This document shows, in pieces, positions 13,401-24,494 of a stretch of DNA of 64,000 nt. Both the position numbers and the translations under genes were made by a program. How positions within the stretch are numbered: position 1 is the first letter of the stretch; each line of letters starts with the position of its first letter. Where the stretch lies: positions 9,649,751 to 9,713,750 of the forward strand of contig OZ037773.1 of the NCBI GenBank assembly GCA_964035545.1, written 5' to 3'. A model generated the notes under the pieces. It saw nothing but the letters and a program-made list of their open reading frames with translations, searched no databases and had not been told where the DNA came from. The stretch is from Bugula neritina. Taxonomy: Eukaryota; Bryozoa; Gymnolaemata; Cheilostomatida; Bugulidae.

Positions 13401-14635
13401 GAGATTCTGGTTCAACCTCCTCCCAAGGAACATGAAATCACGATCAAATGGACACCAACATTTTACTCATTTGTTGAACTTTCATGTAACAGGATCTGCT
13501 GTGGTGGAAACAACAAATTTACGGTACAAGTCAACACAAAATGGCAACAGGCTCAAGAATATCTAAAACCTGACAATTTCAGTGCAACTTAAAAAATGAT
13601 TTATAAGATTCGTTTCATAGCATTAAAATAATAACCTGGCAACTTTTTTTCTTCATATGAAGTCTTTAAAAAGCCAGATAAAAACCTTAACTTTATCCAG
13701 TTATTAAACAAAATTTTATAAAATTAAAAAAATTAAAAAAAACTTTCAACGCCGCAATTGAAGAAACTTTTTTATTACAGCTGAACACACCACCGTTTGC
13801 TATAGAAGATGTTAGGTCTGGTACAAAGTGTATATTCAAAATGAGATCAGTGCTCTCTGACGACCCTGATTATGTAATAAAGTCTACACAAGTTGTGAAA
13901 GAAGTACATACGTGTAAGTTGCTTAAGTTCTTGCTAAGTTTACACATCCAAATTATGGTAGGTATGCAGATTCTTTATATAGTGCAGTTTATTTTGTAGA
14001 AGCAATTGAAATCTTTCAACATGTGGCATCTGTAAGGAAAAAGTATATTATATTTCATGTCTTTAACAAAAACAATGAGTATTCAAAATATTACAACTGT
14101 ATATAAACGTTCTATATTTGGCTTTAATTAAAATTGAATATATTTATAAATCTCTTTTAGAATAGTTGTTTGTACCACCAACAACTAACTCACTTTAAAA
14201 GCAAAAGCACTATGTGTACAAAATCATATTTGCATCATGCATAAATATTTTTCTCCGAATTGTCAGTGTAACTTGAAAAAAATAATTATTCAACTATTTT
14301 TCTTTAGGCTCAAAGTTTTTTAATTGTTAACAACCATTTTTATATGCATTTTAAACACCAACTTAAAAAACAGTTCTGTGGTAATAATAAATCTAATCTG
14401 TATCCAAAACAATATAACAATATAATAAAACTAGTTTTACTCATTTACTTACAGATCCTTCACAGCTACAAGGAATCAGTGCAGTATTTGAAAATGATAA
14501 TAGTGACCTTGGTTTGCAGTTCAATATTCACACTGCATTGAATATTGCCAAAGGAGATCTTGAGAAAGTTGTGGTTTATGTGTCCATTGACAAAAAATTG
14601 GGTGAAAAAATTGAACTGGCTAGGAAGACAGTGAA

Positions 14636-14687
14636 TGTTGCAGGTAAACCTTGAAACTTCCTGTTGCAGGTAAACCTTGAAACTTGT
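14636..14687 (+). repeat. 26-bp tandem duplication of the exon 14 donor site (copy 1)
   Basis: The segment from TGTTGCAGGTAAACC through CTTCC occurs twice, 26 bp apart, so two identical donors (GCAG/GTAAAC) follow exon 14. The first (end 14643) preserves the frame; use of the second would add 26 nt and shift it. Confidence 0.8.
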
Positions 14688-17652
14688 ATTGAAAAGCATC
14701 ACAAGGCTCTCTGAACTTTAATTACACTATAATGCATTAAATAGTTTGACAAACACATTCAATTTGCTTTATTATAAACAAAGAATAATTTTATAAGAAA
14801 CTTGAAATAATAAAATAATATTTTAAAATAGTAACATTATATAATAATGATAACAGATGGTAAAACATTTTATAATACTCTGAACTGTTTTATTAGCTGC
14901 ACATCGTCACAATAGAAAGTTGTTCACTAATTATGAAGTGCCACCCCAATTTGTAACACACGGAGCTCTTTATGAGATTTATGGACAGGCCCTTGGATAT
15001 ACTGGCTTGCTATCACCTCCAATCAATACATCAATTGTTCTACGTGAGTCATTGTACATATTATAATAGATATGATCTACTTATAAAATTATTTTGAGTT
15101 GTAATAATGGCTCAGTGCAGTTTGTAAATTGGTGCATTTATGTGGTGCAAATCAAAATCCAGTTGATATATATATGATTCTTGAAGGTAACTTTGAAAAC
15201 AAGTTCTTTACATATCCTTTTAACCTGCAGATATCTGCAATACACAACTTTACCCGAATGCATTACAAAAGCTTAAGCAGTATAGTTGTAGTAGATTTGC
15301 AGGTTTAGCAAAGCTGTTTTATTTGTTTATATTTTGCAGCCTATTTTATGTAATTCAGTGTCCTTTTATGTGTAACTACTAATAACTATAAATAAAAAGA
15401 ATGAATTGCAAATGCATTTAAAGTCAAATCTGTAAGGATGAGGTCATTGTAAAAAAACCTCAACCTTGCTCCTGAAGTAATTTGAATACATAATTGTACA
15501 TATTTAGCTCCTAAGCCTCCTCAAAACTTCAGACTGATTTCTCACCCAGCGCTGAGTAAGAGAACGTTTGGCTGGTCATATTCTGAGAACAGTATACAAG
15601 ATTCTGTTGTTATTCGAGTTTGTATTAAAGAAAGCCTTCACACTTGTCTGGTTGAAAAAAAGTATGTTAGAGAACTTCCTGTACAACATACAACGGAACA
15701 ACGACTAGCTGACGGTGAATACTCAGCCTACGCATACTCAACCTCTAGAGGAGTGGACAGTGGTTATAGTAATGTAATCTACTTCATAGCAGGTATGGAG
15801 TCATACAACATATGTATACACAGTGACTCGGAAATTTGCATTTATTGTGTAATATTTTTAGTGGATTTGTTCCATTTTATAATATCACAGTTAGGCATAT
15901 CATGGAATTGAAAAAAAATATTTTAGATATGACAATATCGCTTTTTACAAGCACAAAAGCATGCATATAGATAAATACTTGATGCATGTATACATAGAGT
16001 GAGATATATCATGCATGCAGCAGTTTTTTTATAGATTTTTATAAAAAAATTAAAAGTGCAATTATTTTATCAAAAAATTGTTATTTCATTTAACAACATT
16101 AAATCAGGACTTATAAAATAATGTTGCCTGCAGTAAATATTTCCTTCAAATGTCAATCTTACATGCAGAGCATATTAAATTAACCAACAAAATCGATTAA
16201 TTACTCAGAAAACTATGCTACGCTATTAAAAAATAAAACTGAGTGAATACTTTATTTAGATAACAGTTATTGTCAACACTTGGATGACCTTAATGGTCAC
16301 ATAGTGACACCAAACAACAAAAAGCAGTTCTTCTTTAAACCTGGGAGTGGATACAGATTAGAGTGTGACCCGCGTCACGTATTGGTTCCATTAAAAAATG
16401 GATCCAGTGAATTGACATGGAACTGTACAAAGAATGGAGAGTGGATTCCCACGTCAGCCTGCATAGGTACTACAATATACATATACTAGCATATTAGAAA
16501 TTATGTTCCCTGTTTTCATAGAAATATATAATGACATTCTAAGCACAGTCTTACAACTAAGTGAGCTGCAATGACTTAGAAACCTGTCTGAATGTTTTCG
16601 TTAAAAAATCAGCTTTTTGATTGCATTTAAACAAGCTACAGATAGTGCAAACCTACCAATATCTTTACAGAAGTTACTGCAGCATATAAAAATATTTTAC
16701 ACACACCCAGTAGTAACTATTGTAACTATAGTGCAATGACTTCTTTAAACATTTTCACTATTTCTAACCATGTATGTTACTACCTTTTCAACTTTTCAAT
16801 ATTACACATTGATGTCAGCAATGGTACATTTATCTCTCTCTTTTTCCAACTTAAACAGTGCCTACTTAAAATTCTTTCACTAAAATTAATCAATGACTCA
16901 CTTCAACCAATTTTGAAGTTCGACTCTTTATATAAGTATAAATTTAGAAGGAAATATTTATATAGAGGTTAAGGCGAATTAGAATCAAACTATATAATCA
17001 ACCTATATAAGCGTTTACGCTTGTAATTTACTATGTTTTTTCCCGGTTACAATCTGAATTTGATTACTTCAGATGAAAACTTGAAACACATATTTGCAGC
17101 ATATACTGATGTGGCTCGGACACTCATCATTTTGGGAGCAGTAGCTGGACCAATAGCAGTGATTGTAACTGTTGTATTCATCACACACACGTAAGTGTAC
17201 ATACGGGATAGATAATATCGGTTTACAGCCAATATGCACTATAACACGAGTAAACAAGCTTAATAAGAAAACTAGCTATGATCAATCACATCTCATATTT
17301 CAGCGAACTCTTTTTCTTTTTTTTTATTTTGAACTTTTTAATCAGACTTAATACTTGTTTAATGTAGCTAAAACAACAAAAAGCTTACATTGAGGAAAGA
17401 TTTCTGGAGTGGAACATTTATCTCAATTTATGTTTTAGGTGTCGAAGATGGCAGGCAAGAAAGAACCAATCAAAACTGGAGGCGATGGCCCTTCATAGAA
17501 GAGTGACCTGCGCTGTAAATAATGTACCAACCATACATGCTTTTGCTCTTGATAAGAAATACTCAAATTTACAGCATAACGCTTCAAGACTCACCATGTC
17601 GACACATTATCAAATAAATAGGCCAACTAAAATTACTAATCAATATTATTAG

Positions 17653-18186
17653 TATATTTTGAAGATCACATGTTACTGTACTTATCTCATTTTGTTGTTA
17701 GTATCTCCTAATATTATACATTGAGTGTACATTTTAGTAAAATGTCACGTGACTGCAGTTAATAATAAATCATTACAATGGGGAAGTTAAAGACAAGGCT
17801 TATAATTGATTAAACTAGGAAACGTAGCGTATGAAACTATCAATACATCTTTACACATTATATAGCTTTTATATTATAATATGATGCGTGCTTATATTTG
17901 TTACTATGAAGTATCATCATGGATTAACAAGACCCTAAAAGATGAGATGTTATATAATTATGAAGGATATGCATGTACTTTTATAGCAGCTGCAGAGCAG
18001 TTGTATATAATATAGGATACTATGATGCAATATAATGTTATATAACACAAATATAATAAGCTATAACATACTGTGTTATATTATAACGCAATATCATATC
18101 CCAGCTATACTATAGGATAGTATAAGATAATATCATGCAGGATATGTAAGGTGATAGAAAGCAGAGTAGTTGAATATTTCTCTTAC
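17653..18186. other. Copy 1 3' UTR and AT-rich spacer
   Basis: Contains AATAAA at 17764-17769, then degenerate ATAATAT-type sequence (about 17990-18150) like that beside the relic CTHRC1-like exon in the next spacer (about 28780-28925). No gene seen. Confidence 0.6.
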
Positions 18187-18352
18187 CTTCTCCTACATGA
18201 TATGCTCATCAAGAGAAGTTTTCCAAATAGTCTGAGATGCTGCACCAGCAGTTAATCTGAGTCCAGTGTCTGCATATTCCTTCACATAGGTTATGGTGTA
18301 CAGATCTTCCACATCACCATCTTTATTACTTGCCTGGTACTGGAACCTCTAT
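18187..18352 (-). pseudogene. Relic exon of a CTHRC1-like gene (between copies 1 and 2)
   Basis: On the minus strand this reads ...SNKDGDVEDLYTITYVK, then EYADTGLRLTAG, closely matching exon 12 (first half of the third CTHRC1-like domain) of the complete minus-strand gene at 52160-52370. The Cys-Gly-Arg-Trp end is lost, an in-frame TAG follows, a GTAAGA donor-like site remains at the left edge, and the acceptor side is degraded. No partner exons are nearby, so it is a single-exon fossil carried in the duplicated unit. Confidence 0.82.
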
Positions 18353-18469
18353 GCTACACTAATTGAAAACATGCAATATCCTAGCATTGCAATTTAACAA
18401 AAATAAAAGAAAGCTTGCAGAAAATTTTAAAGCAATGATACAATACCGGTGCAAAGGCAAAATATGCTG

Positions 18470-18661
18470 TGCTTTAATTAGGCTCTAACAAGGTATTGTT
18501 GACTGAAAGAAGTTCATTATGCTTTAACAATATCTTTGTTTTGAATTAATTTAAAGCGTGCTATTGTATTGCAGAATATAGTTATTCAGTTAAAAAAGCT
18601 GGAGGATATTATAACAGAATAGAGAAGAGAAGTTTGATTATAGATATAGATAGAAGACAGA
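18470..18661 (+). promoter_or_regulatory. Conserved upstream/5' UTR segment of copy 2
   Basis: This block (GGCTCTAACAAGGTATTGTT through AGACAGAATG) is shared with the sequence just before the ATGs of copies 3 (29220-29393) and 4 (38866-39040), and more weakly copy 1. Conservation outside coding sequence suggests promoter plus 5' UTR, but recent duplication alone could explain it. No clear TATA box is assigned. Confidence 0.35.
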
Positions 18662-20341
18662 ATGAATATAATCAGTCTACTTTTATGTCTATCAGTTGGA
18701 TTCATCAACCAGATACACCTTAGTGTGCAGAAACCTTTGAGCACCAGATCAGCGCTATTTGTTGGTAAATAATTAAATATTTTATTTTACTTATTTACAT
18801 TGATGATTTCATTATTTTCAATTTGACTCATGCGTCAGCAAATAACTAATATACAACTTGTGCATCGTTTACTTGGAGTACAGAGACCATCTAATTTCAA
18901 TTATCAGTGTTATTGTCTTTGGTCAGAATTGTTTATGAAAAATATTTTAAGGTAATGAGCACATTGGACCTTACTTTGAAGTAGCTGAAAACATTATGAC
19001 AGGAAAAACAAAACTGCAATATACCTGCAGAGGGGAGCACCGTAATAATCTTATATGAGGAACAAACACTCCGATTTTTTTTACTAATTACCCTAACCTG
19101 GAGTCCTATGGTGAGTCAAGAAAGTTTTAGTGTATTGAATAAACAAAATGGAATACTCTTCTATTAATCGTGTATGCAGTTAAAATATTTTTTCAAACAA
19201 TAAAGTACTGTTGCCATTTTAATTAATGCTTGGCTCGCAAACAGACTTGTGAGAGAATTTCGTTGTTACAGAGGTACTAAAAACTAGAATATTAGCTCGT
19301 GAAAAATGTAAGAAAAGAGGTGTACATATTGAAACATGTTTAATTATTTCTGGAGAGACATATGGTCGGTTTACTAAAGACATGGCTGGGCATTATGCGT
19401 GCGCATTGAACCCACACGAAAATCTGCCTATCTACTTCATAGATGAAGGTACACTCTTATATATCTTCTACTACCTTTTCTCTGCTAACACTTATATATC
19501 TTTGTGTAGTCTGAGTTAAATGCAAACAGTATTTTACAGTAACATGGGATCACAGAGACTGTGAAAACTGGCTGTCTTGTAACCGTTCATCTGCTAACAA
19601 ATTGTAAAACTGTGTATACTTAATAGCTTACTATATTACCTCAGTGTTCTTGTTTCAGACTTTTACTCAGTACTAATTTTTTAAAAATGATTTTGAAAAT
19701 GCAAGTACATTCACCAGCTAAGAGTATATTTGTATTTTCTGATAGATAATCCAATATTACGTTCAAACAAGGCGACTGTAAGAAAAGATGGATATAGAGA
19801 AATTGCTTATATAACAGCTACATTAAATGCGTACCCAAAATATCTGTTAGCAGGAAAGGTACAAGCTACTTGGTAAGTGTTTGAACTGCGTATATACAGG
19901 ACTGTTCTATGAATAAATACATAATAAGGTTTCAGGCTACTAAATATGTTTGAAATGGATGTGATAGCTCGTATTTTAATTTCAATGTTCTTACGTATTC
20001 TTAAAACTTCCTTCTGTTTTACGAGTACTTAACTGCTGAAGATATTTTGAAAATTTACCTACCCAGTTCAGAAACATCCCAATTTTTCACATCTTATGGC
20101 TGTCAATCATTTTAGGTACAAATTTATAAATTCAACAGAAAAACAGGTAATCCGACAATCTGCCATTGTAAGTTTTGTTACTAAAGAAGGGAAATCTACT
20201 CTTCAGTTTGATGCTTTTAACATAATTAGAGTTGGTGGGAACTACATCTGTGAAATGACTTTCACTGAAACAGAAGAAACTTACACAAGTGGAACCATGT
20301 TGGTGAGAGGTCTGTATTTAGTTTTATTTCAAATGTATAGG

Positions 20342-20446
<105 letters not shown>

Positions 20447-21022
20447 GTTTATATATTAAGTATATTATATTTATACAAATTATACCTATCAATAATAATA
20501 ACACCAAATGTGAATGATAATTTGTTAACAATTTGTGGCATTTCTACTCACAGTCTGCCTAAATATAAGCTTTTCAGTTGACTTTAAAGCTCAGCTAGTT
20601 TTTCTTAAAAACAGTTGAAAATATAGTGTCTATTGCAGCCATACCAAAAGCTTGAATAGCAAATGACAAATCTGCTGAGTTTGAGTTTGCCCGAGATGAA
20701 TCAGTGATATTTACATGCAATTCTCGAACCTACCCTTATCCATACAGCATAAAAATTAAAATCATAATTCAAGATGATTTTGGAAATAATGAGACTTTGC
20801 CAGTTGATGAGAGCTGGATATTAGGAACAGACATTACCAGTAATGATGTTGATACACACTACCAAGCAGTGAGAATCTCAAAGATGCAAGGTAAGGTTGC
20901 TGGAAAAACTTTTCCTGAGGAATGTATTTTTTCATGTTAGGTACCTCCTCATCTTTTCTTTTCTTCAGATATTTCATTTCACTGTTCATTTGCCAGCATT
21001 TTGAATGCAAACACACTAACAC

Positions 21023-21315
21023 TTACTCACCACTAACTCACTCACCCATCTACCGACTCAATCACTCACCAACCCACTCACTCACTCACTCACTCACTCA
21101 CTCACTCACTCACTCACTCACTCACTCACTCACTCACTCACTCACTCACTCACTCACTCACTCACTCACTCACTCACTCACTCACTCAGTCACTCACTCA
21201 TTCACTCACTCATACTCACTTACTCACTAACTCGCACACTCACACACTCACACATACGCAAACTCACACACTCACACACTCACACACTCACACACTCACA
21301 AACTCACACAGGTGC
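21023..21315. repeat. (ACTC)n and (ACACTC)n microsatellite, intron 6 of copy 2
   Basis: Near-pure ACTC tetranucleotides from about 21075 to 21188, flanked by degenerate ACTC and CACACT units. The same intron has short versions in copies 1 and 3 and a CA/CTCA-rich version in copy 4 (42361-42475). Confidence 0.95.
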
Positions 21316-21688
21316 ACACACAGACACACGTTAATTTACTCATGTCCTCATTCTCACAATCGTAGGAATTCTTTATATATAATTATAAGGTTTATGTTAC
21401 AGATGTATTTATCAATGATTTGGGATGGATAGGATGTAGAGTAGACTTTCCATCACCAACTCCACTCATTGTGGCTATACCAGTGAATGTTAGGAGAGAT
21501 CTCACACTGCCACCACCTAGTAATTTACATTTTGTTTACATATTTATGTTAATCTAATAAATTTGCTTTTTTTATATTGTATATAGATTCATGTGAATAA
21601 TCTGCAAATCAAGCTATTGTCATGTAATTAAACTAAACTAATTAAACTGTTTATATTGACTAATAACCTAGAGAAATTTTAGATAAAA

Positions 21689-21994
21689 GTGAAACGGCTG
21701 AAAGTGGCACAGGTAAAAATGCCACCAGCGATAATGGCACAAATGAACAAATAGGGAAGTAGGGAAACATCGCACACTGATGTTAACTTTTCCCCGAACC
21801 CCAAACTCAAACCTTTAATTCTTAAACCCCAATACCAAACCTAAATCCCCATTCCGAAACCCAAACTCTCATCTCAAACAAATAACCCCAACCGAAACCC
21901 TAACATTAAGAATATAGGTACTATTGTAATCTACTTTGCCATTTGAACCATTATTAACTGCTGTTTTTACCGTGCCACTTTTGCCGGACACCGT
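21689..21994. mobile_element. MITE-like foldback element in intron 7 of copy 2
   Basis: The left end (CGGCTGAAAGTGGCAC at about 21695) and the reverse complement of the right end (CGGCAAAAGTGGCAC, to about 21985) match and stay similar for about 45 bp inward (GGTAAAAA, then ATAATGG and CAAATG). The interior (21795-21912) is an unusual C-rich run of degenerate AACCCNAA units. Copies 1, 3 and 4 lack it. There is no coding capacity. I could not settle the exact ends or target duplication. Confidence 0.7.
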
Positions 21995-23867
21995 CCAGGG
22001 CGTATACTACACTGAATTTATTCAACAACTCCCTTGCATAATATTTTTAGTAAAGTGCTTTCCATTAGCACCTATTCCACACAGCAATGGAGGAGAATAT
22101 TGCTCTTCCAAGAGTCGTAGACCTGAATTCTCTTGCACAATTGAGTGTTTTCCTGGGTTTGAGTTAGTCGGCCCAAGTCCAGTAATCCAGTGTGGCTGGG
22201 ACGGTGAATGGTTCCCAATTGATGTTTCGTGTGATCGTAAGGATTTTTGAAAATATATAATGCCATCGTTTTGTTTAAACAATTAAATACTTAATATGAC
22301 TCTGAATCTTTAAGAAATTGTAAGTGTTACTTGACATCATATAATTATTATAATGCAGTTTTTTTCTAACCTCCCAAATTCACATTAGAAGATTTTATGC
22401 ATTGTGGACTTAAAAAAGTTTATTTTCTACTAAAGTTACTAAAATGCTAATTTCATGCTTAGGGCTTAAAATTTATGATACAATTAAAAATAAAATAATA
22501 GTTCATCCGTTGCTATTATTTTAGCTAATTAGTTGAAAACTGATGCCTAATATATTTTCTAGGTATAAAGTGTAGCCCACTAATAAAGTTTTCGGATGGC
22601 CAGTTCACAAATAGAGATTGCACCAGGAAGTCTATAGAGCTGGGCGGAGTTTGTAGTGTCAAGTGTAACCCTGGTTATACACATGCACCAGAATTTACTG
22701 GCTACCTTTGTACTTCTAACAAACAGTGGGTTCCAGATCCCTATTCAACTCTGTGCAAACGTGAGTGTATATTTAGATAAGCAGTAGAGTGTTTATAGTG
22801 AGTATAATATACTATGACCTATGTGTATGTTATATAGTTTTATTTGAGATGTGTATATCACTGCTGTAGTATGTGCATGGGTATATTATAGCTGCAGCAT
22901 GGGGTATGTATAGTGCATATTGTTGCAAATGTGAATTAGATTACATTTGTCACATATAATAGCTAGTGTAATGAAGTGCTTGTACATGTATAATATGTAT
23001 ATATACTACAGCTGTAACATGCGCTGGTGCACTTCCACCTATTCTTGGACATGGGCGATATGATAGCCATAAATGTCAAGATCCAACACTATTCAGAGAG
23101 TACGGAGATCAATGCAATGTAATCTGTAACCAAGGCTACTTCTTAGCCAAGAAAATATGGTACACTTGCATAGATTTTGGAAACTGGTCAAATGCTAATA
23201 AAAATTCACAATGCACTTGTAAGCTTTGATTTAAATAATTCTTTGCTTCTTTTTGGGCACAACACAATTAAACTTAAACAGTTTTTTTAAGTTTTTATCT
23301 AAATACTTTGATAATCTGCTTAATTCTATGCTATTATAAAATGCAACTTTCACTACTCTATTCAATTTTTTTTATTAGTGGTGCATTCTTATAAATTTGT
23401 TATTGCAAATACTCTATTTTTACTTAGTTTATTTTAACCTTTTTAATATTGGTGGTTATTGTTTTTAATTTAGTTTGCAGCAAGTTATGTATATTAGTAA
23501 TATTTATATATTTTTTTCAGTAAATGCAGTAAATTTTACAAGCCTGGATATTTTACCAAACAATGAAGGAGTGTTACTAGAATTTGATCTCTCAAATTCA
23601 CCACCAGTAAACCTAAACACTGATGTAATAAGAGTTTTGTTATGTAAACTCTATGGAAACCAAGAATGCAAAGAAAGACGGTTTCCTATTGCAAGTAAAA
23701 TCAAGCAACTTGAACTCAAAGAGGAATTTTTAGTTGGGGATTGGGAGTTTACTCTCCGTTTCATCAGAAATCGACTTGACATCAGTAAAGACAGCGTAAC
23801 AAAGGGCATCAAACGGTGTAAGTAGTATAATAAATGTGAATATTTCATGAAAAAAGCAACTGAGAAC

Positions 23868-23945
23868 TTTGGTGCAATGGTTTGCGTGTCTGCTTCCAAG
23901 CTAGTGGTTTTGCGTGGAAGTCTTCGGTTCGAATCTCCATGGAAG
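23868..23945 (+). other. tRNA-like remnant (Gly-UCC-like) in intron 11 of copy 2
   Basis: An A-box-like TGGTGCAATGG and a B-box GGTTCGAATCT are spaced as in a tRNA, with CTTCCAA where an anticodon loop would be. Decayed relatives sit at the same position in copy 3 (about 33865-33958), copy 4 (about 44838-44905) and faintly copy 1 (about 13160-13195), so this tRNA-derived insertion predates the duplications. The stems are too damaged for a working tRNA. Confidence 0.6.
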
Positions 23946-24350
23946 CAAAATTATTTGATAGAAAAATTTGTTTTAAATCTCTATACTAGCTTTTAAATAT
24001 AAACTGTTTGTTATTGATACCTGAATAAGAAGTTGTAAAGCTACAAAGTGAATATTAAGTGATAGTTTAAAGTAAGCCAATCAAATAATAATATATAACA
24101 GCTGGTAAATCAATGCAATCACCATTTCAGATCCTCTGGCTCCAAAAGATGTTGAGATTCTGGTTCAACCTCCTCCCAAGGAACATGAAATTACGATCAA
24201 ATGGACACCAACGTTTTACTCATTTGTTGAACTTTCATGTAACAGAATCTGCTGTGGTGGAAACAACAAGTTTACGGTACAAATTAACACAAAGTAGCAA
24301 CAATCTTGAGCTCTAGGCTCAAGGATACCTAAAACCTGACAGTTTCAGTG

Positions 24351-24400
24351 CAAGTCCTAACAAGTCCTAATAAGTCCTAATAAGTCCTAATAAGTCCTAA
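24351..24400. repeat. Five-unit 10-bp tandem repeat, intron 12 of copy 2
   Basis: Five units of YAAGTCCTAA in a row, directly before a minus-strand tRNA-like sequence. Confidence 0.93.
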
Positions 24401-24421
24401 CAGCTGTTTTTGAAAAATAAT

Positions 24422-24494
24422 TGCCCCCCCTGGAAATCGAACCCGAGTCCTCTGGCTTGCAAGCAAGTGTGCCACCATTACACCACGGGAGCCA
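24422..24494 (-). tRNA. tRNA-like sequence / tRNA pseudogene (Ala-UGC-like)
   Basis: Read on the minus strand it has a 7-base acceptor arm (GGCTCCC against GGGGGGC, one mismatch), an A box (TGGTGTAATGG), an anticodon arm around TTGCAA, and a T arm with B box GGGTTCGATTT. The anticodon loop is one base short and the stem has a mismatch, so it is probably a tRNA pseudogene or a SINE head. It lies in intron 12 of copy 2 and is not in the other copies. Confidence 0.5.

Larger units (their letters stand above)
6566..17652 (+). pseudogene. Receptor array copy 1: Ig3-CCP3-FN3x4-CCP-TM gene interrupted by a LINE in exon 6
   Basis: Exons: 6566-6671, 6824-6973, 7901-8074, 8359-8488, 8722-8915, 8996-9126 plus 10451-10571 (exon 6, split by a LINE), 10911-11027, 11250-11441, 11802-11999, 12375-12581, 12856-13152, 13378-13523, 13781-13913, 14455-14643, 14897-15043, 15508-15792, 16260-16466, 17100-17190, 17439-17652 (TAG). 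Removing the insert and one target-site copy restores the 252-bp exon 6 length of the other copies, so the gene was intact before insertion, and I see no other stop. Order: signal peptide (MNIISLLLCLSVG), Ig1 (DMAGYYGC), Ig2 (GGRYIC), Ig3 (VTFKC/GWIEC), CCP1-3, FN3-1 to -4, CCP4, TM, tail with RRVT and KKYSNL. Ig1-Ig2 differ strongly from copies 2-4 while exons 11-17 are nearly identical. Read-through would end in the LINE as a TM-less Ig-RT fusion. AATAAA at 17764. It could survive only by skipping exon 6. Confidence 0.85.

Noticed and set aside
20922-21230. ORF rich in THSL repeats
   Set aside because: Translation of the (ACTC)n microsatellite in intron 6 of copy 2.
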